Assembly (NCBI GenBank): GCA_016708825.1
Contig: JADJEZ010000005.1
Location: 124,001-188,000, forward strand
Length of the DNA: 64,000 bases
Direction: 5' to 3'
From: Betaproteobacteria bacterium
GTDB lineage: Bacteria; Pseudomonadota; Gammaproteobacteria; Burkholderiales; Usitatibacteraceae
The notes under the pieces: model-generated
Seen by the model: only the letters and a program-made list of their open reading frames with translations
What the model was told of the DNA's origin: nothing
Database searches by the model: none
Position numbers and translations under genes: made by a program
Shown here: positions 55,593 to 64,000 of the stretch, in pieces
Layout: the number at the start of each line of letters is the position of its first letter
Position numbering within the stretch: position 1 is the stretch's first letter

Positions 55593-56606
55593 GTGCTCAC
55601 CCTCGGCATCGAGACCTCCTGCGACGAAACCGGCGTCGCCCTCTACGACAGCGGGCGCGGTGTGGTGGGCGACGCCCTGCACTCGCAGGTCGACCTGCAT
55701 GCCCTCTACGGCGGCGTCGTGCCGGAGCTCGCATCCCGCGACCATATCCGCCGCGTCGTCCCGCTCGTCCGGGAGGCTCTCGTCCAGGCCGGTCGTACGC
55801 TGGACGACATCGATCTCATCGCCTACACGGAAGGCCCGGGCCTCGCGGGCGCGCTCCTCGTGGGCGCTTCGGTGGCCGCGGGGCTGGGCATCGCGCTCGA
55901 CCGGCCCGTGGTCGGAGTCCATCACCTCGAGGGCCACCTCCTTTCGCCGCTTCTCGCCGACCCGCGGCCCGCTTTTCCGTTCGTCGCCCTGCTGGTATCC
56001 GGAGGGCACACGCAACTCATGGCCGTGGAGGGCGTGGGCCGCTACGCGCTCCTGGGCGAAACCGTCGACGACGCCGCGGGAGAAGCCTTCGACAAGACGG
56101 CGAGCCTCCTCGGGCTCTCGTACCCCGGCGGCCCGGCCCTGGCCGAACTCGCGCGCGAGGGCGATGCCAGGCGATTCGCGTTCCCGAGGCCGATGCTGGC
56201 AGGCGAAGGCCTCGACTTCAGCTTCAGCGGCCTGAAGACCTCCGCCCTGCACTGCATCCGCAAGCATGCACCGGACGACCGCTTGCGGGCCGATGTGGCG
56301 GCCTCCTTCCAGGCGGCGGTGATCGACGTGCTGGCCGCCAAGTGCCTTCGGGCGCTGGAAGCAACCGGCATGGACCGCCTCGTGGTCGCGGGAGGCGTGG
56401 GCGCCAACGTGGCGCTTCGCGATCGGCTCGTCCGGGAGACCGCCCGAACCGGGGCGACGGTCTACTTTCCTCCGGCGCGGCTGTGCACGGACAACGGCGC
56501 GATGATCGCCTTTGCGGCCGCGCTCCGGCACCAGGAGGCTCCTGCGGGCCAGGAGAGCTTCACCGTCCGTCCCCGCTGGGATCTCTCGACGCTCGACGCG
56601 CGCTAG
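55593..56606 (+). CDS. tsaD: tRNA N6-adenosine threonylcarbamoyltransferase TsaD
   Basis: The 337-residue protein transfers threonylcarbamoyl to A37 of ANN-decoding tRNAs, working with TsaB and TsaE. The N-terminus is LTLGIETSCDETGVALYD, the metal ligands are in VHHLEGHLLSPLL near residue 110, and LLVSGGHTQL, DDAAGEAFDKTASLLGL and DFSFSGLKTSALH follow. VVAGGVGAN and CTDNGAMIAFA lie near the C-terminus. It starts with GTG, because the family N-terminus begins right there and no ATG is near. It is convergent with a DUF4124 gene; the stop codons share one CTAG. Confidence 0.97.
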   Translation: MLTLGIETSCDETGVALYDSGRGVVGDALHSQVDLHALYGGVVPELASRDHIRRVVPLVREALVQAGRTLDDIDLIAYTEGPGLAGALLVGASVAAGLGIALDRPVVGVHHLEGHLLSPLLADPRPAFPFVALLVSGGHTQLMAVEGVGRYALLGETVDDAAGEAFDKTASLLGLSYPGGPALAELAREGDARRFAFPRPMLAGEGLDFSFSGLKTSALHCIRKHAPDDRLRADVAASFQAAVIDVLAAKCLRALEATGMDRLVVAGGVGANVALRDRLVRETARTGATVYFPPARLCTDNGAMIAFAAALRHQEAPAGQESFTVRPRWDLSTLDAR

Positions 56607-57190
56607 TCCGTGCCGCCGCGATAGGCGCGCTCGGCGAGCGCCAGCTCCTCCTCGGCGCTGGCGAGCTCCTCGTCGAGCTTCTTCTGGCGCTCGTAGAAAG
56701 CATCGTGCGGCACGCGGCTCGGGCAGTTGAGCGAGGCATCCCCGTTCGGGAACCTGGACACGAAGCAATTCGGGTTCGGCGGCTGCTGTCCCGCCTTGAG
56801 CGGCGGGCCATGGCGCTGGATGGTCTGCAGTTCCTCCGGCAACGGTTCGCCGCCTTCGGCCCTCGCCTTTTGCGCAGCTTCGACGCGAGCTTGCGCCGCG
56901 CGCAGCCGTTTCTCGAGTTCGGCCCGCGTCCGGCGGCGGTTCTCCGCCCATTCGGAAGGCGCGTTTGCCGGCCTCGACGGTGCTTCCGTCTTCGCCGAGG
57001 GGACGACATTGGCGGCCGGATCCGGCTCCAGGCGCACCACCGTTCCGTCGAAGTCCTTCGGCGCACGGTCGGAGTAGGTGACCCGTCCCTGGCGATCGGT
57101 CAGCTTGTAGAGAACCTGCGCCGCCGCGGGAACGGCCACGGCGGCCGCCAGCGCGAGTACGAGTGCGCGCGCCAGGCCGGAATCAATCAA
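56603..57190 (-). CDS. DUF4124 domain protein, exported
   Basis: The 195-residue protein has an N-terminal hydrophobic export signal (ALVLALAAAVAVPAAAQ). A short DUF4124 domain at about 25-60 follows (VLYKLTDRQGRVTYSDRAP). A long charged, coiled-coil-prone region has RAELEKRLRAAQARVEAAQKA and KKLDEELASAEEELALAERA. One Cys pair (NCFVSRFPNGDASLNCPS) lies between them. The function of the family is unknown; it is common in the betaproteobacterial envelope. The start is probably TTG at 57190, overlapping the end of the upstream DUF4124 gene. Confidence 0.8.
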   Translation of the reverse strand: MIDSGLARALVLALAAAVAVPAAAQVLYKLTDRQGRVTYSDRAPKDFDGTVVRLEPDPAANVVPSAKTEAPSRPANAPSEWAENRRRTRAELEKRLRAAQARVEAAQKARAEGGEPLPEELQTIQRHGPPLKAGQQPPNPNCFVSRFPNGDASLNCPSRVPHDAFYERQKKLDEELASAEEELALAERAYRGGTD

Positions 57191-57698
57191 TGGCTGCCAT
57201 CCGCGCGGTCTTGCGCGCCGCCTCGAACTTCTCCTCGGCGATCTTCAGGGCCTCGTCGAGCGTCTTGATGCGGGCGTGGTAGGCCTCCGTGGGCTCGGGG
57301 CGCGCGCCGCCGCCCTTCTTGCCGAGCCACCGTGTCTACTCGGGAGTGGGGTCCTTGCCTTCCTCGCGCGCCTTCCTGGCCGCCTCGAGGACTTCTCGCG
57401 CACGCGCAAGCTCCGCGTCCGCCTTCACGCGCTTGAGCTCCGGGGCCGTGAGCGGCAGCAGCACCGGCGGCGATGTCTCGCCGAGGTTCACGAGCCGCGC
57501 CCGGTTGGCGGTGAGGTCGACCTCGATCCGAGTGACCTTGCCGTCGAAATCCTTGGACGGCGCCTTGTCGACGTAGGTGACCTTGCCCTTCTTGTCGACC
57601 AGTTTCCAGACGACCTGCTTGTCCGCCTCCGCCAGTGCGTGGGGAGCGGCGAGGAAAGCGGTGGCGAGGATCGCCAGCACGCGCACGGGGCGTTTCAT
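57183..57698 (-). CDS. DUF4124 domain protein, exported, with in-frame amber codon
   Basis: The protein starts with a signal peptide (MKRPVRVLAILATAFLAAPHALA), then DUF4124 (VVWKLVDKKGKVTYVDKAP). A TAG at 57336-57338 follows KDPTPE. The same frame then stays open for 50 more codons (RWLGKKGGGARPEPTEAYHA, then DEALKIAEEKFEAARKTARM) up to TGA at 57183. The downstream part has the charged C-terminal style of its neighbour, so the TAG is probably a point mutation or error within a 171-residue protein. TAGGAGAAG precedes the ATG at 57698. It lies 10 bases after the moeB-like gene. Confidence 0.75.
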
Positions 57699-57708
57699 CG
57701 GGCTTCTC

Positions 57709-58473
57709 CTAGGCGGCCGCCGAGCACGGCGTGCCGCAAACGGTGCAATTCGGGTCTCGGGAAAGTCGCACTTCGTGCCAGCGCATCGCCAGCGCGTCGA
57801 ACAGCAGCAGCCTGCCGGAGAGCGTCTCCCCGATTTCCGCAAGAAGCTTGATCGCCTCCATGGCCTGCATGGTGCCGATCACGCCGACCAGGGGCGCGAA
57901 CACGCCCATCGTCGCGCAGCGCTCCTCCTCGCCGGGCGCGTCCGCGGGGAAAAGGCAGTGGTAGCAGGCGGAGCCCGGCTTGCGGTGATCGAAGACCGCG
58001 ACCTGTCCGTCGAACCGTATCCCCGCGCCGGAAACCAGCGCGACACCCGCGCGAACGCAGGCTTCGCTGATCGCGTGGCGCGTGGCGAAATTGTCGGAGC
58101 AGTCGAGGACCACGTCGCAATCGCGGGCGAGGATGCGCAGGCGTTCCGGAGAAAGGCGCTCCTGCAAGGCCTCCACGGAGATCTCGGGGTTGATCGACGC
58201 GAGCGTCGCCGCCGCCGAAGCCGCCTTGTTCGTCCCCACCGCATCGACGCGGTGCACGATCTGGCGCTGCAGGTTGGTGAGATCGACCACATCCCCGTCC
58301 GCGACCGTGATGTGCCCCACGCCGCTCGAAGCCAGGTACAGGAGGGCGCCGGAACCGAGGCCGCCCGCCCCTACGACCAGGGCTCGCGAAGCCAGCAGGC
58401 GTTCCTGCGACTCCTCGCCGAAACCGTCGAGCAGGAGGTGGCGGCTGTACCGCAGCCGCTGGCGGTCGTCCAC
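57709..58473 (-). CDS. moeB: HesA/MoeB/ThiF family adenylyltransferase
   Basis: The 254-residue E1-like enzyme adenylates the C-terminus of a MoaD- or ThiS-like sulfur carrier. RYSRHLLLDGFGEESQERL starts the protein. The nucleotide loop VVGAGGLGSGALLYLASSGVG lies near 33-53, and DLTNLQRQIVH and DCSDNFATRHAIS follow. Zinc cysteines are in CYHC and CTVC. There is no fused rhodanese domain, so it may serve MoaD, ThiS or both. The order ctpA, moeB-like is common in betaproteobacteria. Confidence 0.93.
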   Translation of the reverse strand: MDDRQRLRYSRHLLLDGFGEESQERLLASRALVVGAGGLGSGALLYLASSGVGHITVADGDVVDLTNLQRQIVHRVDAVGTNKAASAAATLASINPEISVEALQERLSPERLRILARDCDVVLDCSDNFATRHAISEACVRAGVALVSGAGIRFDGQVAVFDHRKPGSACYHCLFPADAPGEEERCATMGVFAPLVGVIGTMQAMEAIKLLAEIGETLSGRLLLFDALAMRWHEVRLSRDPNCTVCGTPCSAAA

Positions 58474-58493
58474 GGCGCGCCTTCGGCTCCGCC

Positions 58494-59942
58494 CTACTTG
58501 ATCGCCGCGGCAGCGGTGATGGGCAGCCCCTTGAGATGCTTCATGGCGGCGGCGAGCTGGACGTCTTCCTTCTTGGCGCCTTCTTCCTTCTTGGCGACTT
58601 CTTCCTTCTTGTTTCCTTCGGCCTCGACCTTCGTCTCCGGCTTCGCGGGCGCCCTGGACTCGGGCGACGGCTTCACGGGGCCGGCTTGCCCGCCGGCGAA
58701 TCCGCGCCGGGCTTGGCCTCTCGCCATCGCCCTCGAGGTGGTGCTGAGGTCGGCCTCCCGCGTGAACAGGCGCGAGTCCGTGGCGGTGTCCTCGATCACG
58801 ATGTCGGGTGCGATGCCCTTGGCCTGGATGGAGCGCCCGTTGGGTGTGTAGTAGCGCGCCGTCGTGAGCTTCACGGCCTGGTTGTTGGGCAGCGGCAGGA
58901 TGGTCTGCACCGACCCCTTGCCGAAGGTCTGCGTGCCGATCACCGTGGCGCGCTTGTGGTCCTGCAGGGCGCCGGCGACGATCTCGGAAGCCGACGCCGA
59001 GGCGCCGTTCACGAGCACGACGATGGGAACCGTCTTGGCGGCCGCCGGGAGCTTGGAGAGGTAGTCCTCGCGGAACGCGCCGCGCACGTAGTTCTCCTTG
59101 TTCGCCGTGAGGCGCATCTTGGCGTCTTCCGTGCGCCCGTCGGTGTAGACCACCAGGGCGTTCTTCGGCAGGAAGGCCGCGGACACCGCGACGGCGGCGT
59201 TGAGCAGCCCGCCGGGATTCATGCGCAGGTCGACCACCAGCCCCTTCACGTTGCCGTTCGACTGCTTGTAGAGGTCGTTCACGGCCTGGACGAGGTTCTC
59301 GCCCGTGTGTTCCTGGAACTGCGTGATGCGAAGCATGCCGTATCCCGGCTCGATGATCCGCGCCTTCACGCTCTTCACGCGGATCACGTCGCGCTTCAAC
59401 TTGATGTCGACCGGCGCGGGCTGGCCCTTGCGCATGATGGTGAGCGCGACCTCGGTGTGGGGCTTGCCGCGCATCTTCTTCACGGCATCGTTCAGGCTCA
59501 TGCCCTTCAGGCTCACGCCATCGAGCTTGATGATGAGGTCGCCGGCCTGGATGCCCGCGCGGTGGGCCGGCGTGTCCTCGATGGGTGCGACGACCTTCAC
59601 GAAGCCGTCCTCGCTGCCCACCTCGATGCCGAGGCCGCCGAATTCCCCCTGGGTGCCGACCTGGAGGTCCTTGTAGGCATCCTGGTCGAGGAACGCCGAA
59701 TGCGGGTCGAGCCCGGTCAGCATCCCGTTGATCGCCTCCTTCAGGAGCTTCTTGTCTTCGACCGGCTCGACGTAGTCGTTCTTGATGCGCCCGAAGACCT
59801 CGGAGAAGAGCCGAAGATCGTCGACGGGCAGTTGCACCGTGGAGGCCTGGCGGTCGGCGACCGCGGAGAAATGCAGGCTCGCGGCGATGCCGAGCGCGGC
59901 CCCCAGGACCACCAAGCCGACCTGCTGCAGTTTGCTGCTCAT
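58494..59942 (-). CDS. ctpA: S41 family carboxy-terminal processing peptidase
   Basis: The roughly 482-residue periplasmic protease has an N-terminal membrane anchor (VGLVVLGAALGIAASLHF). A PDZ domain at about 90-170 includes GEFGGLGIEVGSEDGFVKVV and GDLIIKLDGVSLKGMSL. The S41 core has VLVNGASASASEIVAGAL with the nucleophilic Ser and GTQTFGKGSVQ with the Lys base, so the dyad is present. The tail from about 425 is a low-complexity Lys/Glu/Pro/Ala stretch. The ATG at 59942 has GAGG at good spacing; a GTG nine bases upstream is in frame. It lies downstream of the EnvC-like gene and probably trims envelope proteins. Confidence 0.95.
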   Translation of the reverse strand: MSSKLQQVGLVVLGAALGIAASLHFSAVADRQASTVQLPVDDLRLFSEVFGRIKNDYVEPVEDKKLLKEAINGMLTGLDPHSAFLDQDAYKDLQVGTQGEFGGLGIEVGSEDGFVKVVAPIEDTPAHRAGIQAGDLIIKLDGVSLKGMSLNDAVKKMRGKPHTEVALTIMRKGQPAPVDIKLKRDVIRVKSVKARIIEPGYGMLRITQFQEHTGENLVQAVNDLYKQSNGNVKGLVVDLRMNPGGLLNAAVAVSAAFLPKNALVVYTDGRTEDAKMRLTANKENYVRGAFREDYLSKLPAAAKTVPIVVLVNGASASASEIVAGALQDHKRATVIGTQTFGKGSVQTILPLPNNQAVKLTTARYYTPNGRSIQAKGIAPDIVIEDTATDSRLFTREADLSTTSRAMARGQARRGFAGGQAGPVKPSPESRAPAKPETKVEAEGNKKEEVAKKEEGAKKEDVQLAAAMKHLKGLPITAAAAIK

Positions 59943-60012
59943 GTTCGCCACCTCGCCGATGTCCGGGACAATGCTGTAGCCGGGTTACGCGTGGCCTCCG
60001 CTTCCGGATGCC

Positions 60013-61299
60013 TCAGCGCGAAACCCAGCGCAGCGGATCGAACGGTTTCCCGTCGTGCCTCAACTCGAAGTATAGACCCGATTCCTCGGCGCCTCCCGAG
60101 GCCCCTACCTGCGCCACGGCGTCGCCGCCCCGAACGCCCTCGCCGACCTGCCGCAACAGCCCCTCGTTGTAGCCGTAGAGGCTCATGTAGCCGCCGCCGT
60201 GGTCCAGGATCAGGAGGTTGCCGAACCCGCGCAACCAGTCGGCATAGACGACGCGCCCGTCGGCCACGGCGCGCACCACCTGCCCCACGGCCGCACGGAT
60301 GAAGAGACCGCGCCACGCCGTGCCGCCTTCCTCCCGTGGACTGCCGTAGCGGTTCATGAGTTCCCCCGGCACGGGGAGCTTCAGGCGCCCCTTGAGGGTC
60401 GGAAAAGCCCGGGCCGAAAGCGACGCGTCGGCCACCTGGTCCACGGGAGTTCCGCGGGCCTGCTCCTTTCCTCCCTTGCCGCCTTCACGGTCCTTCGACG
60501 ATCCCGCTTCGCGCGCCTGCCGGGACTCGCGCGACTTCTGCGCCTCGCGCGCCGCCAGTGCCCGTGCGATCTCCTGCACCAGTCGCCCGAGCCGCTCCTC
60601 GTCGCGCTTGAGCCTGCCGATCTCGCGTTTTCCCTGCGCCACGCGGCCGGCGATCCGCTTGAGCGCGGCCGCACGCAGGGAGCGCTCCTTCTCGAGACGC
60701 TGCGATTGCCTCGCCTGCGCCGCCTGGTTCTCGGCCAGGGCGGCACTCTTCTCCCGCGCCTCGGTCTCGAGTGCGGCCAGTTCGTCGGCTCCCCGCTTCA
60801 GCGTGGCGAGCGATTCGGCGCGCGCCCGCTGGATATAGCCGTAATACGCGAGGTGCCGGGAAACGGTGGCCAGGTCGCGCCCCTCGAGGATGAGCCGCAG
60901 GCGGTCCTGCCCGCCCTGCTCGTACTGCAGGCGGAGCAGCCTCTCGGCGAGCGCCTGCTGGGCCGCGATGTCCTTGCGCGCGCGCGCCCCCCGGTCGGCG
61001 AGCTCCGATTGCTGCGCGGACAGTGCCGCGTGCGCATTGCCCAGTTCGAAAAGCGTGCGGTTTGCCTCGCTCACCGCCTTTTCCGCGGCCTTCAGGACAT
61101 CGGCCGCCTCGCCCCGCGACTCCTCGGCCCGCGCGAGTTCCTTCTCCAGCCGTTCGATGCGCTCGCGCAGCTGCCGGAGGTCTTCCTCGGAGGCCGCGGC
61201 CGGCGCGGCCTTCGCGCCGGAGCGCGGAGCAGCCGCCGCCAGGCAGGCCACGAACCCGACGCAGGCGAGTAATGCGGCCGCGAGGCGCCGCGCCCGCAT
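60013..61299 (-). CDS. envC: Murein hydrolase activator EnvC-like (LytM domain)
   Basis: The 428-residue exported protein has a signal sequence (AALLACVGFVACLAAAAP) and two long coiled-coil segments at about 38-130 and 160-265. A Lys/Glu/Gly-rich linker leads to a C-terminal LytM/M23 domain at about 300-425. That domain has GLFIRAAVGQVVRAVADGRVVYADW, GYMSLYGYNEGLLRQVG and GLYFELRHDG. The metal-binding HxxxD and HxH of active M23 enzymes are missing, as in EnvC, so it should activate amidases (AmiA/AmiB type) at division and not cut murein itself. It lies three bases after gpmA. Confidence 0.93.
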   Translation of the reverse strand: MRARRLAAALLACVGFVACLAAAAPRSGAKAAPAAASEEDLRQLRERIERLEKELARAEESRGEAADVLKAAEKAVSEANRTLFELGNAHAALSAQQSELADRGARARKDIAAQQALAERLLRLQYEQGGQDRLRLILEGRDLATVSRHLAYYGYIQRARAESLATLKRGADELAALETEAREKSAALAENQAAQARQSQRLEKERSLRAAALKRIAGRVAQGKREIGRLKRDEERLGRLVQEIARALAAREAQKSRESRQAREAGSSKDREGGKGGKEQARGTPVDQVADASLSARAFPTLKGRLKLPVPGELMNRYGSPREEGGTAWRGLFIRAAVGQVVRAVADGRVVYADWLRGFGNLLILDHGGGYMSLYGYNEGLLRQVGEGVRGGDAVAQVGASGGAEESGLYFELRHDGKPFDPLRWVSR

Positions 61300-61302
61300 C
61301 CC

Positions 61303-62045
61303 CTATCGAGCCTTGCCCTGGCTCGCGACGGCCGCAGCCGCCTTCGCCACCGCCTCCGGATCGCCGAGGTAATAGTGGCGGATGGGTTTGAGCGCGTCGT
61401 CGAGTTCGTAGACGAGCGGGATCGCCGTGGGAATGTTGAGCGAAACGATGTCGGCATCCGTGACGCCGTCCAGGAACTTCACCAGGGCGCGCAGGCTGTT
61501 GCCGTGCGCGGCGACGAGAACCCGCTCGCCGGCCGCCACGCGCGGCGCGATCGCTTCCCGCCAGTAGGGGATCACGCGCGCCACGGTGTCCTTGAGGCAT
61601 TCGGTGCGCGGCACTCGGGCATCGAGACCCGCGTAGCGCCGGTCGCGCGCGCCGTCGCGCTCGTCGCCCTGGGCGAGTCCGGAGGCGGCGTGTCGTAGCT
61701 GCGGCGCCAGACGAGAACCTGCTCCTCGCCGAACTTGCGCGCCGTCTCCGCCTTGTTGAGCCCCTGCAGGGCGCCGTAGTGGCGCTCGTTCAACCGCCAG
61801 TCCTTCACGACGGGAAGCCAGAGGCGGTCCATCTCCTCGAGGGCGAGGTTCAACGTGCGGATGGCGCGCCGGAGCACCGAGGTGAACGCGATGTCGAAGT
61901 CGTAGCCTTGCGCCGCCAGCAGGCGGCCCGCGGCGCGCGCCTCTTCCACGCCCCGGTCGGTGAGATCGACGTCCGTCCAGCCGGTGAATCGGTTTTCCTG
62001 GTTCCAGGTGCTTTCGCCGTGGCGGATGAGAACGAGCTTTTTCAT
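61303..62045 (-). CDS. gpmA: 2,3-bisphosphoglycerate-dependent phosphoglycerate mutase (frameshifted)
   Basis: The glycolytic enzyme of about 248 residues interconverts 3- and 2-phosphoglycerate. LVLIRHGESTWNQENRFTGW at 4-23 includes the phosphorylated His9. RLNERHYGALQGLNKAET near 83-100 and VAAHGNSLRALVKFLDGV near 180 complete the active site. A slip near 61676, after YDTPPPDS, breaks the frame; downstream it reads GLDARVPRTECLKDTVARV. An essential gene broken by one base argues for a sequence error. The ATG at 62045 matches the family start. It is divergent from azlC. Confidence 0.93.
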
Positions 62046-62074
62046 GGCTTTCGTGGCAGGATCGCGGCCGTCCC

Positions 62075-62769
62075 ATGTTACCAAACGCTCGCCGCGAATT
62101 CCTCGCGGGCTGCCGCGACATCGCGCCGGTCCTCGTGGGCACCATTCCCTTCGGTTTCGTGGCCGGCGTGGCCGCCGTCGGAGCCGGGATGTCGCGCGCT
62201 GCAGGGCATAGCCCTTTCGTTCTTCGCGTTCTCCGGCATCGCGCAGCTCGTCGTGGCGCAGCTCGTGGCCGCCCAATCGCCCGTCATGGTGACGCTCGCC
62301 GCGGCGTTCATCGTGAGCCTTCGTTTCCTCATGTACAGCGCGACCCTCTTTCCCGCACCTCGCGCACCTCCCGGCGCGCTGGCGCGTGCCGCTCGCCTAC
62401 CTCATGACGGACCAGGGCTTCGCGATGGGCGTGCACCGCTACGGGCAGCCTGGCGAGCACTCCCTGGGCCACTACCACCTGCTCGGGGCGGGAATCACCC
62501 TGTATGCCGCATGGCAGGCATCGGTGATCGCCGGGGCGCTGGCAGGGGCCCGGATTCCCGAATCGTGGTCACTCGATTTCGTGGTTACGCTCTCGTTCCT
62601 CGCGATCCTGGTGCCGGCGCTTCGCACGCGTGCAGCCATCGGCGCGGCGATGGTGGCTGCCGCCGTTGCGCTGGCGTGCGCCGGCCTGCCCTACAAGCTC
62701 GCGCTGGTGGTCGCCTCGCTCGCCGGCATCGGCGCGGGGCTCGCGATCGACTGGAGCCTGCGCCGGTGA
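62075..62769 (+). CDS. azlC: AzlC family branched-chain amino-acid exporter subunit (two frameshifts)
   Basis: The inner-membrane protein of about 231 residues has five to six hydrophobic segments. ARREFLAGCRDIAPVLVGTIPFGFVAGVAA starts it. The frame then slips near 62203 to ALSFFAFSGIAQLVVAQLVAA and SPVMVTLAAAFIVSLRFLMYSATL, and again near 62370 to PLAYLMTDQGFAM, the conserved AzlC core. The C-terminal half is intact. With AzlD it exports branched-chain amino acids or analogues. The azlD GTG overlaps its TGA. Confidence 0.88.
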
Positions 62770-63083
62770 GCGAGTGGATCGTGATCGTCGGAGCGGGCGC
62801 CGTCACCTTCCTCGCGCGCGCCTCGTTCATCGTGTTCGCCGACCCGCAGAAGTTCCCGCGCGCGTTCCGCATGGCCCTCGCGTTCGTTCCGGCCGCGGTG
62901 CTCGCCGCCATCGTGGCACCGGGCCTCGCGATGCCCTCCGGGGCGCTCGACCTGTCGATGGCCAACCCGCGGCTGCTCGCGGGGATCGCCGCGACGGCGG
63001 TGGCCCTGAAGGTGCGCAACCCCCTCGCCTGCATCGGCGCGGGGATGGCCGCACTCTGGGGCCTGCAGTCCCTCGCGGGATGA
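62766..63083 (+). CDS. azlD: AzlD domain protein, partner of AzlC
   Basis: The 105-residue protein has four hydrophobic segments: VIVGAGAVTFLARASFIVF at the start, RMALAFVPAAVLAAIVAPGL near 38-57 and AGIAATAVALKVRNPLACIGAGM near 75-97. These are typical of AzlD. It starts with GTG overlapping the azlC stop (GTGA), as expected for a two-component exporter made in equal amounts. Confidence 0.9.
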   Translation: MSEWIVIVGAGAVTFLARASFIVFADPQKFPRAFRMALAFVPAAVLAAIVAPGLAMPSGALDLSMANPRLLAGIAATAVALKVRNPLACIGAGMAALWGLQSLAG

Positions 63084-63148
63084 CGGGGTTCGCCGGGCGA
63101 CGCACCGGGCTGCTAAAATGCGCGTTTCCCCGCGTACCGCACCTCCCC

Positions 63149-63561
63149 ATGGGCGAATTCCTGCTGAACAACCTCGCGCTCGTCGCGCTGTTCCTCGCGA
63201 GCGGCGCGCTCCTGCTGTGGCCCGACATCAGCCGATTCGCGGGCGGGGCCAACGGCGTGGGCACGCTGGAGGCCACGCGCCTCATGAACCAGCCCGGCAC
63301 GCTGGTGCTGGACGTTCGGCAGCCCCAGGAGTTCGCGGCCGGTCATTTGCCGAAGGCGCGTCACATTCCCCTGGGCGACCTGGCGGCGCGGATCGGAGAG
63401 ATCGCCAAGTTCAAGGACAAGCCGGTGATCGTCACCTGTCGCAGCGGCGCGCGCTCCGGGTTCGGCCTGCCGGGCGCTCAAGAAGGCCGGGTTCACCAAG
63501 GTCCACAACCTAAGGGAGGCGTCCGGCCTGGGAGCAGGCGAGCCTTCCCGTGGCGCGCTAG
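63149..63561 (+). CDS. Membrane-anchored rhodanese-like domain protein (frameshifted)
   Basis: The product of about 137 residues has one N-terminal membrane helix (NLALVALFLASGALLLW, about 7-23) and a rhodanese domain at about 40-135. The active Cys lies in VTCRSGARS near residue 98. DVRQPQEFAAGHLPKARHIPLG is near 55-76. Slips near 63469 and 63515 move the last part through the other frames (ALKKAGFTKVHNLR, then WEQASLPVAR and TAG at 63559). It precedes grxC and secB, as in many betaproteobacteria, and resembles YibN. Confidence 0.88.
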
Positions 63562-63564
63562 GCG

Positions 63565-63822
63565 ATGGCGAAAGTCGTGATGTACTCGACCGGCGTGTGC
63601 CCGTTCTGCGTGATGGCCGAGAAGCTGCTCCGAGCCAAGGGCGTGGCCGACATCGAGAAGGTCCGCGTGGATCTCGACCCGGTCCGTCGCGAGGAGATGA
63701 TGACGCGCACCGGGCGGCGAAGCGTGCCGCAGATATTCATCGGGGAACGCCACGTCGGCGGCTACGACGACCTTGCCGAGCTCGACCACGCCGGCGGACT
63801 CGACCCCTTGCTCGCCGCCTGA
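63565..63822 (+). CDS. grxC: Glutaredoxin 3
   Basis: The 85-residue thiol oxidoreductase has a dithiol site CPFC at residues 12-15. SVPQIFIGERHVGGYDDL near 53-70 contains the cis-Pro and the glutathione-binding GGYDD. Length and sequence are typical of GrxC. It starts three bases after the rhodanese stop and precedes secB by 39 bases, a conserved trio in betaproteobacteria. It reduces disulfides such as that of ribonucleotide reductase. Confidence 0.96.
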   Translation: MAKVVMYSTGVCPFCVMAEKLLRAKGVADIEKVRVDLDPVRREEMMTRTGRRSVPQIFIGERHVGGYDDLAELDHAGGLDPLLAA

Positions 63823-63861
63823 CGGCCGCGGGCCCATCCACACCCAACCGAAGGAAGCGCC

Positions 63862-64000
63862 ATGAGCGACGCCCAGAACCAGCCCGTCTTTTCGATCGAG
63901 AAGCTCTACGTGAAGGACATCTCGCTCGAGATTCCCAACGCCCCCCAGATCTTCCTGGAGCGCGAGGGCCCCCAGGTCGACATCCAGCTGCACCACGAGT
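63862..64000 (+). CDS. secB: Protein-export chaperone SecB (partial, C-terminus off window)
   Basis: The first 46 codons match SecB: after a short variable start, PVFSIEKLYVKDISLEIPNAP is followed by an IFLERE-type stretch. AAGGAAG lies eight bases before the ATG. SecB keeps preproteins unfolded for SecA. The gene is cut by the right edge of the window. Confidence 0.95.
   Translation, partial: MSDAQNQPVFSIEKLYVKDISLEIPNAPQIFLEREGPQVDIQLHHE

Overview
The window looks like a chromosomal segment of a GC-rich (well over 60 percent G+C) betaproteobacterium. The supporting evidence is the macromolecular-synthesis block rpsU-dnaG-rpoD with a CAU-anticodon tRNA downstream and tsaD divergent, the block gpmA-envC-like-ctpA-moeB-like, and azlCD, rhodanese, grxC and secB. 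I saw no phage, insertion sequence or CRISPR array. The genus cannot be assigned from the sequence alone.

Layout. Bases 1-10300: two tandem GlcD-type FAD oxidases (the second runs off the left edge), a DUF456 membrane protein, a Ser/Thr kinase fused to a cyclic-nucleotide-binding domain, formate-tetrahydrofolate ligase behind two FNR/FixK-like boxes, an NTF2-like protein, an EamA transporter, a prolyl-oligopeptidase-family peptidase and a small secreted basic protein. Bases 10370-16200: a coupled set on the plus strand (GAF/fRMsr-like, Y-family polymerase, SDR, LysE exporter, Prx5-type peroxiredoxin), an SPFH-GYF2 protein and a MOSC protein. Bases 16190-39785: a run of about 18 genes, all on the minus strand. 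From its upstream end it holds a PsrA-like TetR regulator, a FadE-type acyl-CoA dehydrogenase, a thiolase, an ECH-HAD fusion, a DUF4442 hotdog protein, an alpha/beta hydrolase, an acyl-CoA ligase, a thioesterase, a HAD-ECH fusion, a second thiolase, a PvdQ-type acylase, DUF1302 and DUF1329 proteins, a YCF48-like protein, an MMPL/RND transporter and DUF423. Matching palindromes lie in the regulator promoter and in an internal promoter before the thioesterase. I infer a locus that takes up and oxidises acyl chains, with an acylase that could release them from N-acyl amides.

Bases 39900-40084 are an anomalous, almost pure G/C tract that may be an assembly artefact. Bases 40100-43400: metY, an SPFH/NfeD pair and a CoA-binding protein. 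Bases 43400-50760: a secreted hydrolase with DUF5648-like repeats, a membrane-anchored Ser/Thr kinase with an extracytoplasmic sensor region, and an mtrA/mtrB-type pair (decaheme cytochrome plus outer-membrane porin) behind a perfect FNR box. Bases 50768-64000: tRNA, rpoD, dnaG, yqeY, rpsU, tsaD, two DUF4124 proteins, moeB-like, ctpA, envC-like, gpmA, azlCD, rhodanese, grxC and the start of secB.

Quality warning. About 25 apparent frameshifts break genes that are otherwise well conserved, including housekeeping genes such as gpmA and yqeY. I treat most of them as sequence errors and give the whole-gene span, with the break noted in each entry.
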